From: Candidatus Zixiibacteriota bacterium | Lineage (GTDB): Bacteria; Zixibacteria; MSB-5A5; GN15; FEB-12 | Length of the DNA stretch: 64,000 nucleotides | Direction of reading: 5' to 3' | Assembly: GCA_029860345.1 (NCBI GenBank) | Contig: JAOUBJ010000001.1 | Coordinates: forward strand, 383,089-447,088 | Part shown: positions 24,514 to 33,980 of the stretch, one piece after another | Layout: the number at the start of each line of letters is the position of its first letter | Numbering within the stretch: position 1 is the first letter of the stretch | Notes under the pieces: generated by a model | Databases searched by the model: none | Told to the model about the DNA's origin: nothing | The model's input: only the letters and a program-made list of their open reading frames with translations | Made by a program: the position numbers and the translations under genes

Positions 24514-25734
24514 TCAGAAGCGTTTTGTTATCCAATTCTCGAATCGTTTTAACAGACCACGACCGCTGGACCGATTGTCTACCACCGTCTCATCCTGGAA
24601 ACTGTGGATCAACAGCCCATGGGCGGTGTCGAAACGATTGTCTTTCAATTCATCCGCGGTATGTTCTATCTGACTGATTTCTCCAACCCTGACCCTGGTG
24701 TCAAAAATCTGTTCGGCCAGTTGGATCATTCCGTCCAACAGCGCACCACCCCCGGTCAACACCAAGCCGCCGGTCAGCATGTCGGCGACGGCCGCTTTTT
24801 TCACTTCTCTGAAGGTCAATGATAGAATCTCTTCCATGCGTGGTTCGATAATCGAAGCCAGGACGTTGCGCGATATCTCCTTGGGTGTCTGAGCCGAGGC
24901 TGATGGTATTGTCAACATCTCGGCCGGATCAGCCATTGAGGCCAGGGCGCAGCCATGCGAGAGTTTGAGAGTCTCGGCTTGGTCGACCGAGCAGCGCAGG
25001 CCGATTGCGATATCGTTGGTGACATTGCGCCCACCCAGCGGTATTACGGCGGTGTGTCTGATGGCTCCCTCGTGAAAAACCGAGAAGTTGGTGTGATCAC
25101 CGCCGATATCGAGCATGACGATACCGTTCTCGGTTTCCTCATCGGTCAGTAGGGCGCCCGACAGCGCCAGCGACTCAAGCACCATGCGGTCCACTTCCAG
25201 GTGACATCGTTCCAGAGCGCGATAGATGTTCCTGGCCGTGGTGATCGAGGCCGTAACGATATGAGCTTCTACTTCGAGTCGCACGCCGGCCATGCCGATG
25301 GGATCCTTGATGCCGGACTGGTCATCCACAGAAAACGTTTGCGGAATAACGTGAATGATCTCGCGATCAACCGGTATGGCCACGGTCCGCGCAGCTTCAA
25401 CAGCCCTTCGGATATCGGCGCGGGTGATTTCATTGTCGGAGCGACCAACCGCGATCACGCCGTGACTATTGATGGAACGGATGTGTTCACCGGCGATGCC
25501 GACCGTGATCCGATCTATTTCCGTGGCCGAAGTCATCTGGGCGTCTTTGACGGCGCGCATGATCGAACGCACCGTCTTCTCCATATCCACAACCACGCCG
25601 CGCTTTAGACCTTCGGCGGCGGCTTCGCCATGCCCGATGACATACATGCGCCCTTCTTCGTCCGCTTCACCCACCAGGGCTACGATCCTGGTGGTGCCTA
25701 TATCCAGCGCTGCTCTGAGATTCTCCGACGCCAT
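24514..25734 (-). CDS. ftsA: Cell division protein FtsA
   Basis: Actin-like ATPase that tethers FtsZ to the inner membrane. The start ATG 25734 (406 aa) follows the ftsQ stop by one base, with GAGG upstream; a GTG at 25755 would overlap fts[16 protein letters not shown] is phosphate-binding motif 1, followed by the 1C SHS2 domain ([22 protein letters not shown]), [16 protein letters not shown] (phosphate 2) and [12 protein letters not shown] (adenosine motif). The C-terminus [13 protein letters not shown] is the amphipathic membrane-targeting helix. Complete. Confidence 0.96.
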   Translation of the reverse strand: MASENLRAALDIGTTRIVALVGEADEEGRMYVIGHGEAAAEGLKRGVVVDMEKTVRSIMRAVKDAQMTSATEIDRITVGIAGEHIRSINSHGVIAVGRSDNEITRADIRRAVEAARTVAIPVDREIIHVIPQTFSVDDQSGIKDPIGMAGVRLEVEAHIVTASITTARNIYRALERCHLEVDRMVLESLALSGALLTDEETENGIVMLDIGGDHTNFSVFHEGAIRHTAVIPLGGRNVTNDIAIGLRCSVDQAETLKLSHGCALASMADPAEMLTIPSASAQTPKEISRNVLASIIEPRMEEILSLTFREVKKAAVADMLTGGLVLTGGGALLDGMIQLAEQIFDTRVRVGEISQIEHTADELKDNRFDTAHGLLIHSFQDETVVDNRSSGRGLLKRFENWITKRF

Positions 25735-25735
25735 C

Positions 25736-26461
25736 TTAGCTTTTGCCTCGCTCACAAATGATCATGTCATCAAAGCGCAGGTCCATCAGCCGCACTTTTT
25801 CAAAGTCGACGCCGAACCGGGTGATGAACCGGGCAAAACGATCCATGTCCTGGATCATCGTCTGCGCCCGGAGTTTCAGCCGGTACGGCAGACCGGCCAC
25901 GGTTACGGTCAGTCCGAACTGGTCCGAGAAATCGATCTCCTCGATCAAGCGGAATAGATCGCGATGTTCATGGCGTAACCGTATCAGCTTTCGCGTGACC
26001 ACTTCGGCCCTTGTTTCGCTGCACCGTTCGAACATCGAACTCACGGTCAAGCCGGTCAACACGGGGCGCTCCCAGTTGTCGACCGGGCGTGTCAGTGGGA
26101 CGACCCGTCCATGGTCGTCGATGCCGTACAAACGAGTCGTTTTCTCATCGAGCAGAAAGCACTCGGGAACGAAACGATTGGTGGCGATTTCGAGACGATG
26201 GGGCAACGACCACGAGAGATCGACTTTGTACACGTCGGTCTCCTCAAGCATCTTTTCGGCGGCAGACTCAAGCGATTGGAAAGGTCCTCGGTTGCCGTCC
26301 AACATCTGAAGTTTTTGACGCCAATCCTCGAACGAAGCATCATTTACCGTGACCTCGCGCAGTCGGCAGGCCTGAGTGTAGTTTACCACGAAGACGAGCG
26401 CCACACCTGCTACCGATGCGGCCGCGAGACCCAGTTTCATTCTGCCGGACAAACGATTCAT
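25736..26461 (-). CDS. ftsQ: Cell division protein FtsQ
   Basis: Bitopic inner-membrane protein linking FtsB/FtsL to the divisome. 241 aa; one membrane helix near residues 9-27 (LGLAAASVAGVALVFVVNY), then a POTRA-like region (VTVNDASFEDWRQKL) and the beta domain with VDLSWSLPHRLEIATNRFVPECFLLDEKTTRLYGIDDHGRVVPL, here given in part as the usual R-x-P-x-x-L pattern. Divergent in sequence but correct in position and topology. Its ATG overlaps the murC stop by four bases (ATGA). Confidence 0.87.
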   Translation of the reverse strand: MNRLSGRMKLGLAAASVAGVALVFVVNYTQACRLREVTVNDASFEDWRQKLQMLDGNRGPFQSLESAAEKMLEETDVYKVDLSWSLPHRLEIATNRFVPECFLLDEKTTRLYGIDDHGRVVPLTRPVDNWERPVLTGLTVSSMFERCSETRAEVVTRKLIRLRHEHRDLFRLIEEIDFSDQFGLTVTVAGLPYRLKLRAQTMIQDMDRFARFITRFGVDFEKVRLMDLRFDDMIICERGKS

Positions 26462-27831
26462 AGTGTCTTCAATGCTTCTTTCAATTCATCGCAGGCCAAC
26501 GTTATCGACCCGGCGCCCATGATGATTATCATGTCACCTTTGCGCACTAGTTTCATCACCTCTGCCGCCACGTTGGAGCGCGGACCGATGCACGAAAAGC
26601 GGGCGCCCTCTGAGGCGCCGGCCCGACGTGCGATCAGTTCGGATGTGACGCCTTCGATTGGCTCCTCACGGGCGGGATAGATATCGGTCAACAGACATTC
26701 ATCGGCTATCGAGAGCGACTCGGCAAACTGACCGGCGAAGTCGCGTGTGCGGCTGTACAGGTGCGGCTGATAAACGACAATGACGCGACGCCCGTAGGTC
26801 TCACGAGCGGTTGTCAGTGTGGCCGCGATCTCTGTTGGATGATGGGCATAGTCGTCAACCAGGATGACCTCGTTGAACTCACCAATGATTTCAAAACGAC
26901 GCCTGACCCCGCCGAAGGATGCCAACCCTTCGGCTATGGCCGACATGGGTACCTCCACTTCACGGCAGGCAGCCACGGCAGCCAGCGCGTTTAATACGTT
27001 GTGGCGGCCGGGAACAGACAGGGAGACTTCCCCCAACAACTCGTCGATGTGCCAAACAGTGAACCGGGTGCGACCGGCCACCAGCTTAACATCGGTGGCT
27101 CGATAGTCGGCGGTCGCGTCGAAGCCAAAAGTGACCATGGGACGCGCTATCTCGGGGCGCACCAGCGCGAGGTTGGCATCGTCGGCCGAGATGATCACCG
27201 ACCCGTAGAAAGGCACGCGGTTCATGTATGTGACAAACGAAGCGAGCAAGTGGTCCATGCCGTCATAGCAATCCAGATGGTCGGCTTCTATGTTGGTGAC
27301 GACGGCAACGGTTGGGTACATGGCCAGGAACGACCGGTCGTACTCATCAGCTTCCGCTACCAGATAGTCGCCCTTTCCGAGAGCCGCCCCGCTACCGAGA
27401 CCGGCCACCACGCCGCCGACGATGATAGTCGGATCGTAATCGGCGTGGCGCAAAACACTGCCGATCATTGAAGTGGTGGTCGTTTTGCCGTGGGTCCCGG
27501 AGACGCCGATGGAACGCTTGAGACGCATCAACTCGCCGAGCATCTCGGCCCGTTTGATGACCGGGATACCAGAATCGCGTGCGGCCATCACCTCAGGATT
27601 GTCGTCGCTGACAGCCGATGAAATCACCACCAGATCGGCGTCCTCCAGGTTCTCAGCAGAGTGTCCTTGGTGGACCTTCACACCGAGCGTGACCAGATAG
27701 TCGGTCACGTCACTGGTGGCGAGATCGGAACCTCGCACGTCGAATTCGAGGTTGAACAGCAACTCGGCGATCCCGGACATACCGGCGCCGCCGATACCTA
27801 CGAAGAAAAGTTTTTTGTACTTACCAAACAT
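26458..27831 (-). CDS. murC: UDP-N-acetylmuramate--L-alanine ligase
   Basis: Adds L-Ala to UDP-MurNAc, the first ligase step of peptidoglycan stem-peptide synthesis. The start is ATG 27831 (457 aa; MFGKYKKLFFVGIGGAGMSGIAE), the family N-terminus. A GTG at 27885 overlapping the murG stop as GTGA would add 18 residues and may be the coupled start. ATP loop GVSGTHGKTTTTSMI, LVAEADEYDRSFL, and VDDYAHHPTEI are all typical. Lies between murG and ftsQ. MurB, often adjacent, is not in this cluster. Confidence 0.95.
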   Translation of the reverse strand: MFGKYKKLFFVGIGGAGMSGIAELLFNLEFDVRGSDLATSDVTDYLVTLGVKVHQGHSAENLEDADLVVISSAVSDDNPEVMAARDSGIPVIKRAEMLGELMRLKRSIGVSGTHGKTTTTSMIGSVLRHADYDPTIIVGGVVAGLGSGAALGKGDYLVAEADEYDRSFLAMYPTVAVVTNIEADHLDCYDGMDHLLASFVTYMNRVPFYGSVIISADDANLALVRPEIARPMVTFGFDATADYRATDVKLVAGRTRFTVWHIDELLGEVSLSVPGRHNVLNALAAVAACREVEVPMSAIAEGLASFGGVRRRFEIIGEFNEVILVDDYAHHPTEIAATLTTARETYGRRVIVVYQPHLYSRTRDFAGQFAESLSIADECLLTDIYPAREEPIEGVTSELIARRAGASEGARFSCIGPRSNVAAEVMKLVRKGDMIIIMGAGSITLACDELKEALKTL

Positions 27832-27881
27832 AGTTTTCCGACACCGAAAGGCGGCTGGTGTTTTGGTGACAAGGCTCGTGG

Positions 27882-29021
27882 TCACGAACGCTTGGCCTTT
27901 CGTGTCTCTTCTATCAGTTCAATAATGTCCTTGGCGATGACATCCACCGCCGGTTTTGAGTCCCTGGTCTGAGCGACCACCGCCGCTTTCATGGTAGCAT
28001 GCTGCCCGGACTCGAACAGATCGACAGCTCGGCCGATCAGGTCACACTCATCCAGGTCGTTCTGATCCACCATTACGGCCAATCCCCTCTGGACGAACTC
28101 CAGCGCATTCTTGCGTTGGTGATCTTCGGCCGCATGCGGAAAGGGAACGAGAATCGCCGGTATGCCACAGGCCGTCAGCTCAGCCAACGACAGCGCTCCG
28201 GCGCGGGCTACCGCCACGTCGGCAGCCGCGTAGACCAGGTCCATACTTTGTGCAAAGGGGAAGAGGGAGCAACCCTGAGCCTTATCGCCCGCATCGACGG
28301 TCACATCCTTGTAATCCCTCTTTCCCGTTTGCCACAATAATTGATACTTATTCTTCAACGAATTATTCTCAAGACTCCTTAGCACTGCCTGATTGACGGC
28401 TCGTGCACCCTGACTGCCACCGAGCACGAGGATCGTCCGTTTGTCGGGGTCCAGCCCGAACTCATTCAGGGCCGCAGCCCGGTTGCCGCCCATTACCGAT
28501 GATCGCACCGGATTACCGGTCACCATGATCTCACCCGTCGTCTTGAGGTAGTCCGCGGCGCCTGAGAATCCGAGGTAAATCCTTTGGGCTCGGTTAGCCG
28601 AATGTCTGGTAGCGATACCCGGATACGAGTTTTGCTCCTGCAAGACCGTGGGGATACCTCGGGCGCCGGCCACGCGCAACACCGGCCACGAAACATAGCC
28701 ACCGGTGCCGACGACGACATCAGGTGCAAAACGTCTCAGCAGCGCCGATGCTTTGAACAAAGCCAGTGCGATCACGAACGGCAGCAGGAGATTACGCGGC
28801 GTCAACGAACGCACGAGGCCGCGCATGTTGATCAATTCCAACGGATAGCCAAGTGAATCGCGCAGACGATATTCAAGGCCATGTTTGGTGCCGACAAACC
28901 TGATCTCGACATCAGTATGTCCGGACAGCATCTCTTTGACACGATCAGCAATAGCAATGGCCGGATACAGATGACCACCGGTGCCGCCGCCTGCGAAGAG
29001 TATTCTGAAACCACCGCTCAT
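27882..29021 (-). CDS. murG: Undecaprenyl-PP-MurNAc-pentapeptide N-acetylglucosaminyltransferase
   Basis: GT28 enzyme that adds GlcNAc to lipid I to give lipid II at the inner face of the membrane. The start ATG 29021 (379 aa) overlaps the ftsW stop as ATGA; the upstream frame to 29399 reads through ftsW in another frame and is false. FAGGGTGGHLYPAIAIA is the first glycine loop, GTGGYVSWPVLRVA the second, and VLGGSQGARAVNQAV the third. ARAGALSLAELTACGIPAILVPFP binds UDP-GlcNAc. Confidence 0.96.
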   Translation of the reverse strand: MSGGFRILFAGGGTGGHLYPAIAIADRVKEMLSGHTDVEIRFVGTKHGLEYRLRDSLGYPLELINMRGLVRSLTPRNLLLPFVIALALFKASALLRRFAPDVVVGTGGYVSWPVLRVAGARGIPTVLQEQNSYPGIATRHSANRAQRIYLGFSGAADYLKTTGEIMVTGNPVRSSVMGGNRAAALNEFGLDPDKRTILVLGGSQGARAVNQAVLRSLENNSLKNKYQLLWQTGKRDYKDVTVDAGDKAQGCSLFPFAQSMDLVYAAADVAVARAGALSLAELTACGIPAILVPFPHAAEDHQRKNALEFVQRGLAVMVDQNDLDECDLIGRAVDLFESGQHATMKAAVVAQTRDSKPAVDVIAKDIIELIEETRKAKRS

Positions 29022-30118
29022 GATCTGACCGTCCGTCGTGAGAGGTTCAACAATACACCAACGGCCGCACTGGACATCAACAAAGATGATCCACCGTAGG
29101 AGATGAAAGGCAGCGGTAGCCCGGTAACCGGTAGCAACGATGTCACCACGCCGATGTTGACGGCAATGTTGACAAACAACGATAGAGTCATACCGGCCGC
29201 CAGCAGGTATCCGAATTTGTCGGGTTGTTCGTATGATATCTTGAGACCACGCCACAAAAGGTAAAACAAGACGCACAGGATTAGCATGAGTCCGACCAGG
29301 CCGACTTCCTCGCCTGAGGCGGCAAAGATAAAGTCGGTGTGCGGGTATGGCAGGAAAAAGAGTTTCTGTCGTCCTTCGCCGAGTCCCACACCCAACCAAC
29401 CACCGGCGCCCAGAGTCAGCGCGGCCTGTTTGGCCTGGTAACTACCCAACAGTGGATCAGCCACCGCAGCCAGGAAATCTGTGATGCGATCTTTCTTATA
29501 ACCCAGGCCGAAGACAACTGCCGCTCCCACCGCCGCCAATGGCAGTACAGCCGCCGCCAGATGTTTCAGTCGTGCGCCGGCCAGGAAGAAGATGCCGATT
29601 ACGGTAATGGAAATCACTATGGTGCTGCCGAGATCGGGTTCCAAAAGAATCAGCGCCAGGCCGACGCCCACCAGCGGCAGATACGGCATGAGTAGTTGTC
29701 TGAGATCGGTAAGATCGCGACGCGGGTTGGCCAGTGAAAAGGCCAGGTAGAAAATGAGCACGAACCGGAAGACCTCCGAAGGTTGACCGGAGAAGGGTCC
29801 CAGAACTATCCAACGATGCGCTTCGTTTCGGGCGGGTCCGAAAAAAGCAAGCACCAGAAGGGCCATGCTGAGGGCTACAGCCGGCGCCGAGTAGATGGCC
29901 AGCCTTTGCAGGTTCAGCTTGCTGATTACAAAAACGGCGACCAGCGACAATAGCGTCCAGAGACATTGCTGGCGTAGGAACAACAGATGAGAACCGAAAC
30001 GTCCCTCGGCCAATATCGACGAGGTTGAATAGATCATGACCAATCCGATAACCAGCGCCGCCAGGTAGGCCGCGAGAAGTCGTTCATCGATGGCGCCTTT
30101 AGTCGCTGATCGTTTCAT
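29018..30118 (-). CDS. ftsW: Septal peptidoglycan polymerase FtsW (SEDS family)
   Basis: Membrane glycosyltransferase that polymerises lipid II at the septum with FtsI. The start ATG 30118 (366 aa), behind AGGA, overlaps murD by 20 bases; the 75-residue extension upstream reads inside murD and is rejected. About ten helices. SEDS motifs: MIYSTSS, GQPSEVFRFVLIFYLA, LLEPDLGSTIVI (with the catalytic Asp of the LEPD motif), KQAALTLGAGGWLGVGLGEGRQKLFFLP-type loop, DFIFAASGEEVGLVG and LPVTGLPLPFISYGGSS. Confidence 0.95.
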   Translation of the reverse strand: MKRSATKGAIDERLLAAYLAALVIGLVMIYSTSSILAEGRFGSHLLFLRQQCLWTLLSLVAVFVISKLNLQRLAIYSAPAVALSMALLVLAFFGPARNEAHRWIVLGPFSGQPSEVFRFVLIFYLAFSLANPRRDLTDLRQLLMPYLPLVGVGLALILLEPDLGSTIVISITVIGIFFLAGARLKHLAAAVLPLAAVGAAVVFGLGYKKDRITDFLAAVADPLLGSYQAKQAALTLGAGGWLGVGLGEGRQKLFFLPYPHTDFIFAASGEEVGLVGLMLILCVLFYLLWRGLKISYEQPDKFGYLLAAGMTLSLFVNIAVNIGVVTSLLPVTGLPLPFISYGGSSLLMSSAAVGVLLNLSRRTVRS

Positions 30119-31490
30119 TCTCTTTCCTGTCGCTTCTGAGTTCGGCCACGGCTGTTTTGAAAGCCTTGCCGCGCTGCTCGTAATTGTCAAACATGTCGAA
30201 GCTGGCACATCCGGGTGACAACAGCACCGTTTCACCCGGTCGCGCCTGAGCGAAACTGGTCCTGACCGCAGCCTCGAGTGATTCTGCAAACTGCACGGCG
30301 AAGTTTCGACCCAGACTGTCGAACATTTTGTCTTTGGCTTCACCGATCAGCACGACACTCGATATCCTCCCGCGTCCATAAGTCGACAACGGTTCGTATG
30401 ATGCCCCCTTGTCGCGACCACCGGCGATGAGATGTATCGGCGTGTCGATCGAACGCAGGGCATAGCAAACCGAGTCGACATTGGTGGCTTTGGAGTCATT
30501 GATAAAGTCTATTCCGGCCACCCGCGCAACAGATTCGAGCCGATGTTCGACACCGGGGAATTTTTTGAGAACTCGGGCCATCACCTCGACATCGACACCG
30601 ATCAATCCGGCCACAGCCACAGCCGCGGCGGCGTTTTGAAGATTATGCGGTCCGGGGATGCGAATATCCCGGGCAGAAACTACTCGCGATCCCCGACCGC
30701 TCAGTGCTAAGAAAAGATCACCGCCTGAGACCCAAACCGCATTGTCGGTCGTCTCTTCGGTGGTAAAGAACATTTTGGTAGCCGCCGTTTGAACGTTGTC
30801 GGCTATGATCTCATTGTCCTGCGCATTCAATATGAGGAAGTCATTCTCGGTCTGATTTTCGGTGATTCGGTATTTGAGTTTCTTGTAGGCATCGAAGCTA
30901 CCGTGCCGGTCGAGGTGGTCGGGCGATAGGTTCAGGATCAGCGCTATGTGCGGATTGAAATCTGCAATCCGTTCAAGCTGAAACGTCGACACTTCCACCA
31001 CGGCCACGCTGTCCGGTCCGATCTTATCGGCCACCTGCGCAAAAGGCAGCCCGATATTGCCGCACACCAGGCTGTCCAGTCCGGCTGCGGTCAGGATCTC
31101 ACCGATTAACGTTGTCGTGGTGGTCTTGCCGTTGGAGCCGGTCACGCCTATGATCTTGCCGCGACAAACCCACGAAGCGAACTCAATTTCGGAGAAAACA
31201 GGGATACCTTTGCTCTGGAGTTTTTTCAGGATATCAGCGGTGGGCGGTACGCCGGGCGAGACGACGACATAATCTGATTGCAACAAACGATCAGTGTGGC
31301 CGCCGGTCTCGAATGGGATACCTTCCTGTTTGAGCTGGGCGGTCACTTCGGACAGGCTGTCGGCTCCGGCGGCATCGGAGACAAAGGGCAACCCTCCGTA
31401 GGCGGCGGCCAGCGATGCCGCGGCCAGCCCGGAGCGTCCCATTCCAATTACGCCGATCGATCGCTCGTTTATTCGTTCAGCAACAGTCAT
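30099..31490 (-). CDS. murD: UDP-N-acetylmuramoylalanine--D-glutamate ligase
   Basis: Adds D-Glu to UDP-MurNAc-L-Ala. The start is ATG 31490 (463 aa) with GAGG five bases upstream; an adjacent GTG at 31493 would add one residue. N-terminal Rossmann-like domain SIGVIGMGRSGLAAASLAA, ATP loop GVTGSNGKTTTTTLIGE, SPDHLDRHGSFDAYKKLKYRI, FINDSKATNVDSVCYALRS and LLSPGCASFDMFDNYEQRG are family marks. Lies between mraY and ftsW. Confidence 0.96.
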   Translation of the reverse strand: MTVAERINERSIGVIGMGRSGLAAASLAAAYGGLPFVSDAAGADSLSEVTAQLKQEGIPFETGGHTDRLLQSDYVVVSPGVPPTADILKKLQSKGIPVFSEIEFASWVCRGKIIGVTGSNGKTTTTTLIGEILTAAGLDSLVCGNIGLPFAQVADKIGPDSVAVVEVSTFQLERIADFNPHIALILNLSPDHLDRHGSFDAYKKLKYRITENQTENDFLILNAQDNEIIADNVQTAATKMFFTTEETTDNAVWVSGGDLFLALSGRGSRVVSARDIRIPGPHNLQNAAAAVAVAGLIGVDVEVMARVLKKFPGVEHRLESVARVAGIDFINDSKATNVDSVCYALRSIDTPIHLIAGGRDKGASYEPLSTYGRGRISSVVLIGEAKDKMFDSLGRNFAVQFAESLEAAVRTSFAQARPGETVLLSPGCASFDMFDNYEQRGKAFKTAVAELRSDRKENETISD

Positions 31491-31497
31491 CACATCC

Positions 31498-32586
31498 TCA
31501 TCGCACCTTTAGAGTGGCCAGAGTAACCAAGGCGCACAGGGCGCCGACAATCCAAAACCGGACAACGATCTTTGACTCCGCCCATCCGCACAGTTCGAAG
31601 TGGTGGTGGATAGGCGCCATCTTGAACACGCGCTTGCCGCCACGATAGCGATACGACAAAACCTGGATGATAACCGACAAGGCCACCATCACGAACACTC
31701 CCGCCACAATCACCAGTAGCAGCTCTTTCTTCAACAGGATGGCGATAGCACCCATAGCGCCGCCAAGGGCTAACGATCCGGTGTCGCCCATGAACACTTC
31801 AGCCGGATGCGAGTTGAACCACAGGAAGCCTAAGGCTGAGCCGATAGCGGCACCGCAGTAAATGGACAACTCCCCGGCACCGGGCAGGTAGTCGATGGCC
31901 AGATACTGCGAGAAATCGACTCGTCCGGACACATAAGCGATGCCGGCAAAAGTCATGAAGCAGAGACCGCACAATCCGATGGCCAGGCCGTCAAGTCCAT
32001 CGGTGAGGTTGACGGCGTTTGAGGAACCGGTAATCACCAGCACCACGAAGGGGGCGTAGAATACTCCAAGAGTCAGGACGTAGTTTTTGAAGAATGGTAT
32101 CTCAGTGGTGCCGTCGTAGCGATTTTCCGGCGCCAACCAAATAAGTGCGGCAGCAAAGATAGCTCCCAGCAGAAGCTGTCCGATCATTTTCTTGCGCGCC
32201 ACCAGTCCTTTCGGCTGGCCTTTGATTGCTTTGAGATAATCATCCATGAAGCCGATCGCTCCCAGCCAGGCAGTGACAAGGAGGATCATCTGCGTGAAAT
32301 AATTTGTCAGGTCCGACCACAAGAGTGTTGGAATAATGATCCCGGCAAGAATGATCAACCCGCCCATGGTCGGCGTCCCGGCTTTCTTCTGATGACCCTG
32401 GGGTCCCTCCTCGCGAATGGTCTCGGTTACCTGATACTTTCTGAGCAGGCGAATGAAAAAGGGACCGAGGATCAGACAGATGAAGATAGCCGTCACGGTA
32501 GCACCGGCGGCTCGAAAAGTAATGTAGCGGAAGACGTTCAGTCCGGACACATACTCGGTGAGGGGCGCCAGGAGGTGATAGAGCAT
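31498..32586 (-). CDS. mraY: Phospho-N-acetylmuramoyl-pentapeptide transferase
   Basis: Transfers phospho-MurNAc-pentapeptide to undecaprenyl phosphate, making lipid I. 362 aa with ten helices. Motifs: AGTPTMGGLIIL, GFMDDYLKAIKG (catalytic Asp pair), NLTDGLDGLA, FLWFNSHPAEVFMGDTGSLALGG and the C-terminal MAPIHHHFELCGWAESKIVVRFWI (three-His motif). Its ATG shares one base with the murF stop (TAATG). Confidence 0.97.
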   Translation of the reverse strand: MLYHLLAPLTEYVSGLNVFRYITFRAAGATVTAIFICLILGPFFIRLLRKYQVTETIREEGPQGHQKKAGTPTMGGLIILAGIIIPTLLWSDLTNYFTQMILLVTAWLGAIGFMDDYLKAIKGQPKGLVARKKMIGQLLLGAIFAAALIWLAPENRYDGTTEIPFFKNYVLTLGVFYAPFVVLVITGSSNAVNLTDGLDGLAIGLCGLCFMTFAGIAYVSGRVDFSQYLAIDYLPGAGELSIYCGAAIGSALGFLWFNSHPAEVFMGDTGSLALGGAMGAIAILLKKELLLVIVAGVFVMVALSVIIQVLSYRYRGGKRVFKMAPIHHHFELCGWAESKIVVRFWIVGALCALVTLATLKVR

Positions 32587-33980
32587 TAACCATCCTCCCC
32601 TTGGTGAGCAACAGCGTGGATAACTGCCTCCAGTCCGACTCCGCGTGAGGCTTTCACATAGACGAAGTCATTGGCCATGAAGTAGGCGCCAAGTTCGACG
32701 GCGCAGGAGGCGGCGTCGGGGTGGTGACGTAGTCTCGATAGTTCAATACCTGTACCGACCAGCGAATCGAAAGTGTGTTTCGATAGCGGTCCTACCAGAG
32801 CGGCCAAGTCAAATTCATGTTGCGCCAGCAGTTCCCCGACTTCCCGATGGTACTTCTCTGCCTCACGACCCAGTTCGAGCATGTCACCCAAAACCACAAT
32901 GCGTCGGGACGCCGCCGGTAAAGCGAAGAATGCCTCCAGACCGGCCCGAACCGAGGCCGGGTTGGCGTTGTAACAGTCTGAGACAAAAGTGATTCCGGCA
33001 TGCTCTACGGTCTGTCCACGCATCGGCGCGGTGGAGAGTTGGATGTTCTCAGTGTCGACGTCTTCGAAATCGAAGCCCAGCGTTCTAACGATGGCGTAGG
33101 CGCCCAGCAGATTGGCCACCTGGTGTCGACCGGCTAACGGCAGCCGGAATTTGTAACCTTCGATTGTGACGTTGGTACTGTCGACACCGTTCGGTTCGAC
33201 TTGGTCGACAGAGAAATCCGCTTCACTGTCCAGCGCGAAGGTGATCGGATTGTCACGTACCAGCATAGCCTGTTTCATCAGGATAGTATCATCGGCGTTG
33301 ATAACCAGCGGTACACCGGGGTCAGCGTCGCGTACCAGATCGAGTTTGGCGCACGCGATTGACTCGACAGTGTCCAGAAACTGTAGGTGAGATGGACCCA
33401 CGTTCGTAATGGCTACCACGTCGGGCCGCACGATCTCGGCTAGTTTCGGCATCTCGGTGGTTGTAGAGATGCCCAACTCCAGCACCGCGTGTTTAGTATT
33501 CGGATCAATGGCAAAGAGCGCCAGCGGCACACCGTACAGATTGTTGAGATTGCCCGGTGAACGGTACACGTCGGGCGTCACCGCTGCCAGTAAGTGATAT
33601 GTTAGTTCTTTGGTCGTAGTTTTGCCGTTGGAGCCGGTAATACCGATAATGCGTGCATCAAGTTTGTCACGATAGTCTGCGGCCAGGGTGAGCATGGCCT
33701 GGTGACTGTTGTTTACGGCTACCACGGCTACATCGCCCCGGACGTTTTGGAGACCGGGCCAGGTTTGTTCGGCCACGATCCCGGTCGCGCCTGCATCGAC
33801 TGCGGCCGTTATGAAGTCATGTCCGTCGTTGTGCTCGCCGCGAATGGCCACGAAGAGCTGTCCGGCTGTGATCGAGCGGCTGTCTATGCCGACACCCGCG
33901 AAAGTGCGGGCGGCGTTGTCCGTGTTGTAAACGGTACCGCCGGTGATGGCTGCCAGATTATCGAATCGCAACGTAATCAA
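32586..33980 (-). CDS. murF: UDP-MurNAc-tripeptide--D-alanyl-D-alanine ligase
   Basis: Adds D-Ala-D-Ala to complete the pentapeptide precursor. 464 aa, starting at TTG 33980, which overlaps the murE stop (TTGA). N-terminal uridine-binding domain (GVGIDSRSITAGQLFVAIRGEHNDGHDFI in part), ATP loop GITGSNGKTTTKELTY, NLNNLYGVPLAL, LELGISTTTEMPKLAEIVRPD and VSDCYNANPASVRAGLEAF. The D-Ala-D-Ala ligase gene (ddl) is not in this cluster. Confidence 0.96.
   Translation of the reverse strand: MITLRFDNLAAITGGTVYNTDNAARTFAGVGIDSRSITAGQLFVAIRGEHNDGHDFITAAVDAGATGIVAEQTWPGLQNVRGDVAVVAVNNSHQAMLTLAADYRDKLDARIIGITGSNGKTTTKELTYHLLAAVTPDVYRSPGNLNNLYGVPLALFAIDPNTKHAVLELGISTTTEMPKLAEIVRPDVVAITNVGPSHLQFLDTVESIACAKLDLVRDADPGVPLVINADDTILMKQAMLVRDNPITFALDSEADFSVDQVEPNGVDSTNVTIEGYKFRLPLAGRHQVANLLGAYAIVRTLGFDFEDVDTENIQLSTAPMRGQTVEHAGITFVSDCYNANPASVRAGLEAFFALPAASRRIVVLGDMLELGREAEKYHREVGELLAQHEFDLAALVGPLSKHTFDSLVGTGIELSRLRHHPDAASCAVELGAYFMANDFVYVKASRGVGLEAVIHAVAHQGEDG

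Noticed and set aside
28999-29399. N-terminal extension of murG (126 codons)
   Set aside because: It lies inside ftsW in another frame; the MSGGFRILFAGGGTGG start overlaps the ftsW stop as ATGA and matches MurG.
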